Origin: Collybiopsis luxurians FD-317 M1
Taxonomy: Eukaryota; Basidiomycota; Agaricomycetes; Agaricales; Omphalotaceae
Reading direction: 5' to 3'
Length of the DNA: 17,445 nucleotides
Assembly (NCBI GenBank): GCA_000827265.1
Contig: KN834919.1
Coordinates: forward strand, 10,675 to 28,119
Every line of letters starts with the position of its first letter. Within the stretch, counting starts at the first letter, position 1. Below the pieces are notes generated by a model. That model had not been told where the DNA came from. It did not search any database and saw only the letters and a list, made by a program, of their open reading frames with translations. Below, piece by piece: positions 17,284-17,445 of this stretch. Made by a program: the position numbers and the translations under genes.

Positions 17284-17445
17284 TCAGGTAGAGGCCCAAC
17301 ATTGAGTCCATTGGTTTCCATGAACAAAATTTGACCAGTTGACAGACAGAGCACAATCTTGAGGATCGGAAGGGATGGTGATAACTTGTCGTTGATCCCT
17401 AAATCCTCCTCTTATATGGGGAGGAGCCAAAGAATGAGTAATCCG
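17284..17445 (-). CDS. Second NACHT-WD40 gene, C-terminal end only
   Basis: The window ends inside this gene. The 53 codons present, plus a TGA at 17286-17284, encode the tail that follows the WD40 propeller: PPHIRGGFRDQRQ, then CALSVNWSNFVHGNQWTQCW, ending AST. The first NLR has PPHMRGGFENHRQ and CALSVDWSNFAHGTQWTKCW, ending HST, so the two are close paralogues in the same orientation, about 10 kb apart, with stop codons at the same position. The frame is intact as far as it can be seen. The WD40 repeats and NACHT should lie beyond 17445. Confidence 0.88.
   Translation of the reverse strand, partial: RITHSLAPPHIRGGFRDQRQVITIPSDPQDCALSVNWSNFVHGNQWTQCWAST

Overview
The window looks like accessory DNA of a filamentous basidiomycete, probably an agaricomycete. 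Introns are short (about 43-70 bp), with GTATG/GTAAG donors and GCTAAT- or CTAAC-like branch sites. The dominant gene is a STAND/NLR-type NACHT-WD40 protein of the kind expanded in mushrooms, and one relic belongs to a membrane-protein family I know mainly from agaricomycetes.

Layout. 1-1550: decayed gene copies, called here family P (minus strand) and family Q (plus strand). 2170-2898 and 3475-4041: two different non-autonomous hAT-type elements, each with terminal inverted repeats and an 8-bp target duplication. The second lies inside a relic of a membrane-protein gene (about 3160-4330). 4340-7150: no convincing gene; it holds telomere-like CCCTAA runs and a palindromic TACGG cluster. 7306-11403 (minus): an apparently intact four-exon NACHT-WD40 gene with 14 WD40 repeats and an intron just after its stop codon. 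11586-12280 (plus): small open frames upstream of and divergent from it, unresolved. 13516-13852: an exon pair of an unrecognised gene, ending against 13853-14543, an element made mostly of two roughly 248-bp inverted arms. 14690-15653: two more Q copies. 15682-16490: a second P copy. 17284-17445 (minus): the last 53 codons of a second, paralogous NACHT-WD40 gene, with its own intron at the same place after the stop.

Interpretation. The window covers part of a tandem NLR cluster in a bed of transposons and decaying duplicated genes. Direct observations are the intact NACHT-WD40 frame, the repeat units, the two hAT structures, the inverted repeat and the duplicated blocks. The biological role (non-self or invader sensing by the variable WD40 surface, signalling through the NACHT ATPase) is inferred from the HET-E/NWD family. 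The most unusual points are the short N-terminal motif that takes the place of a recognisable effector domain, the shared post-stop intron in both NLR paralogues, and the reading frame that resumes across the second hAT insertion.
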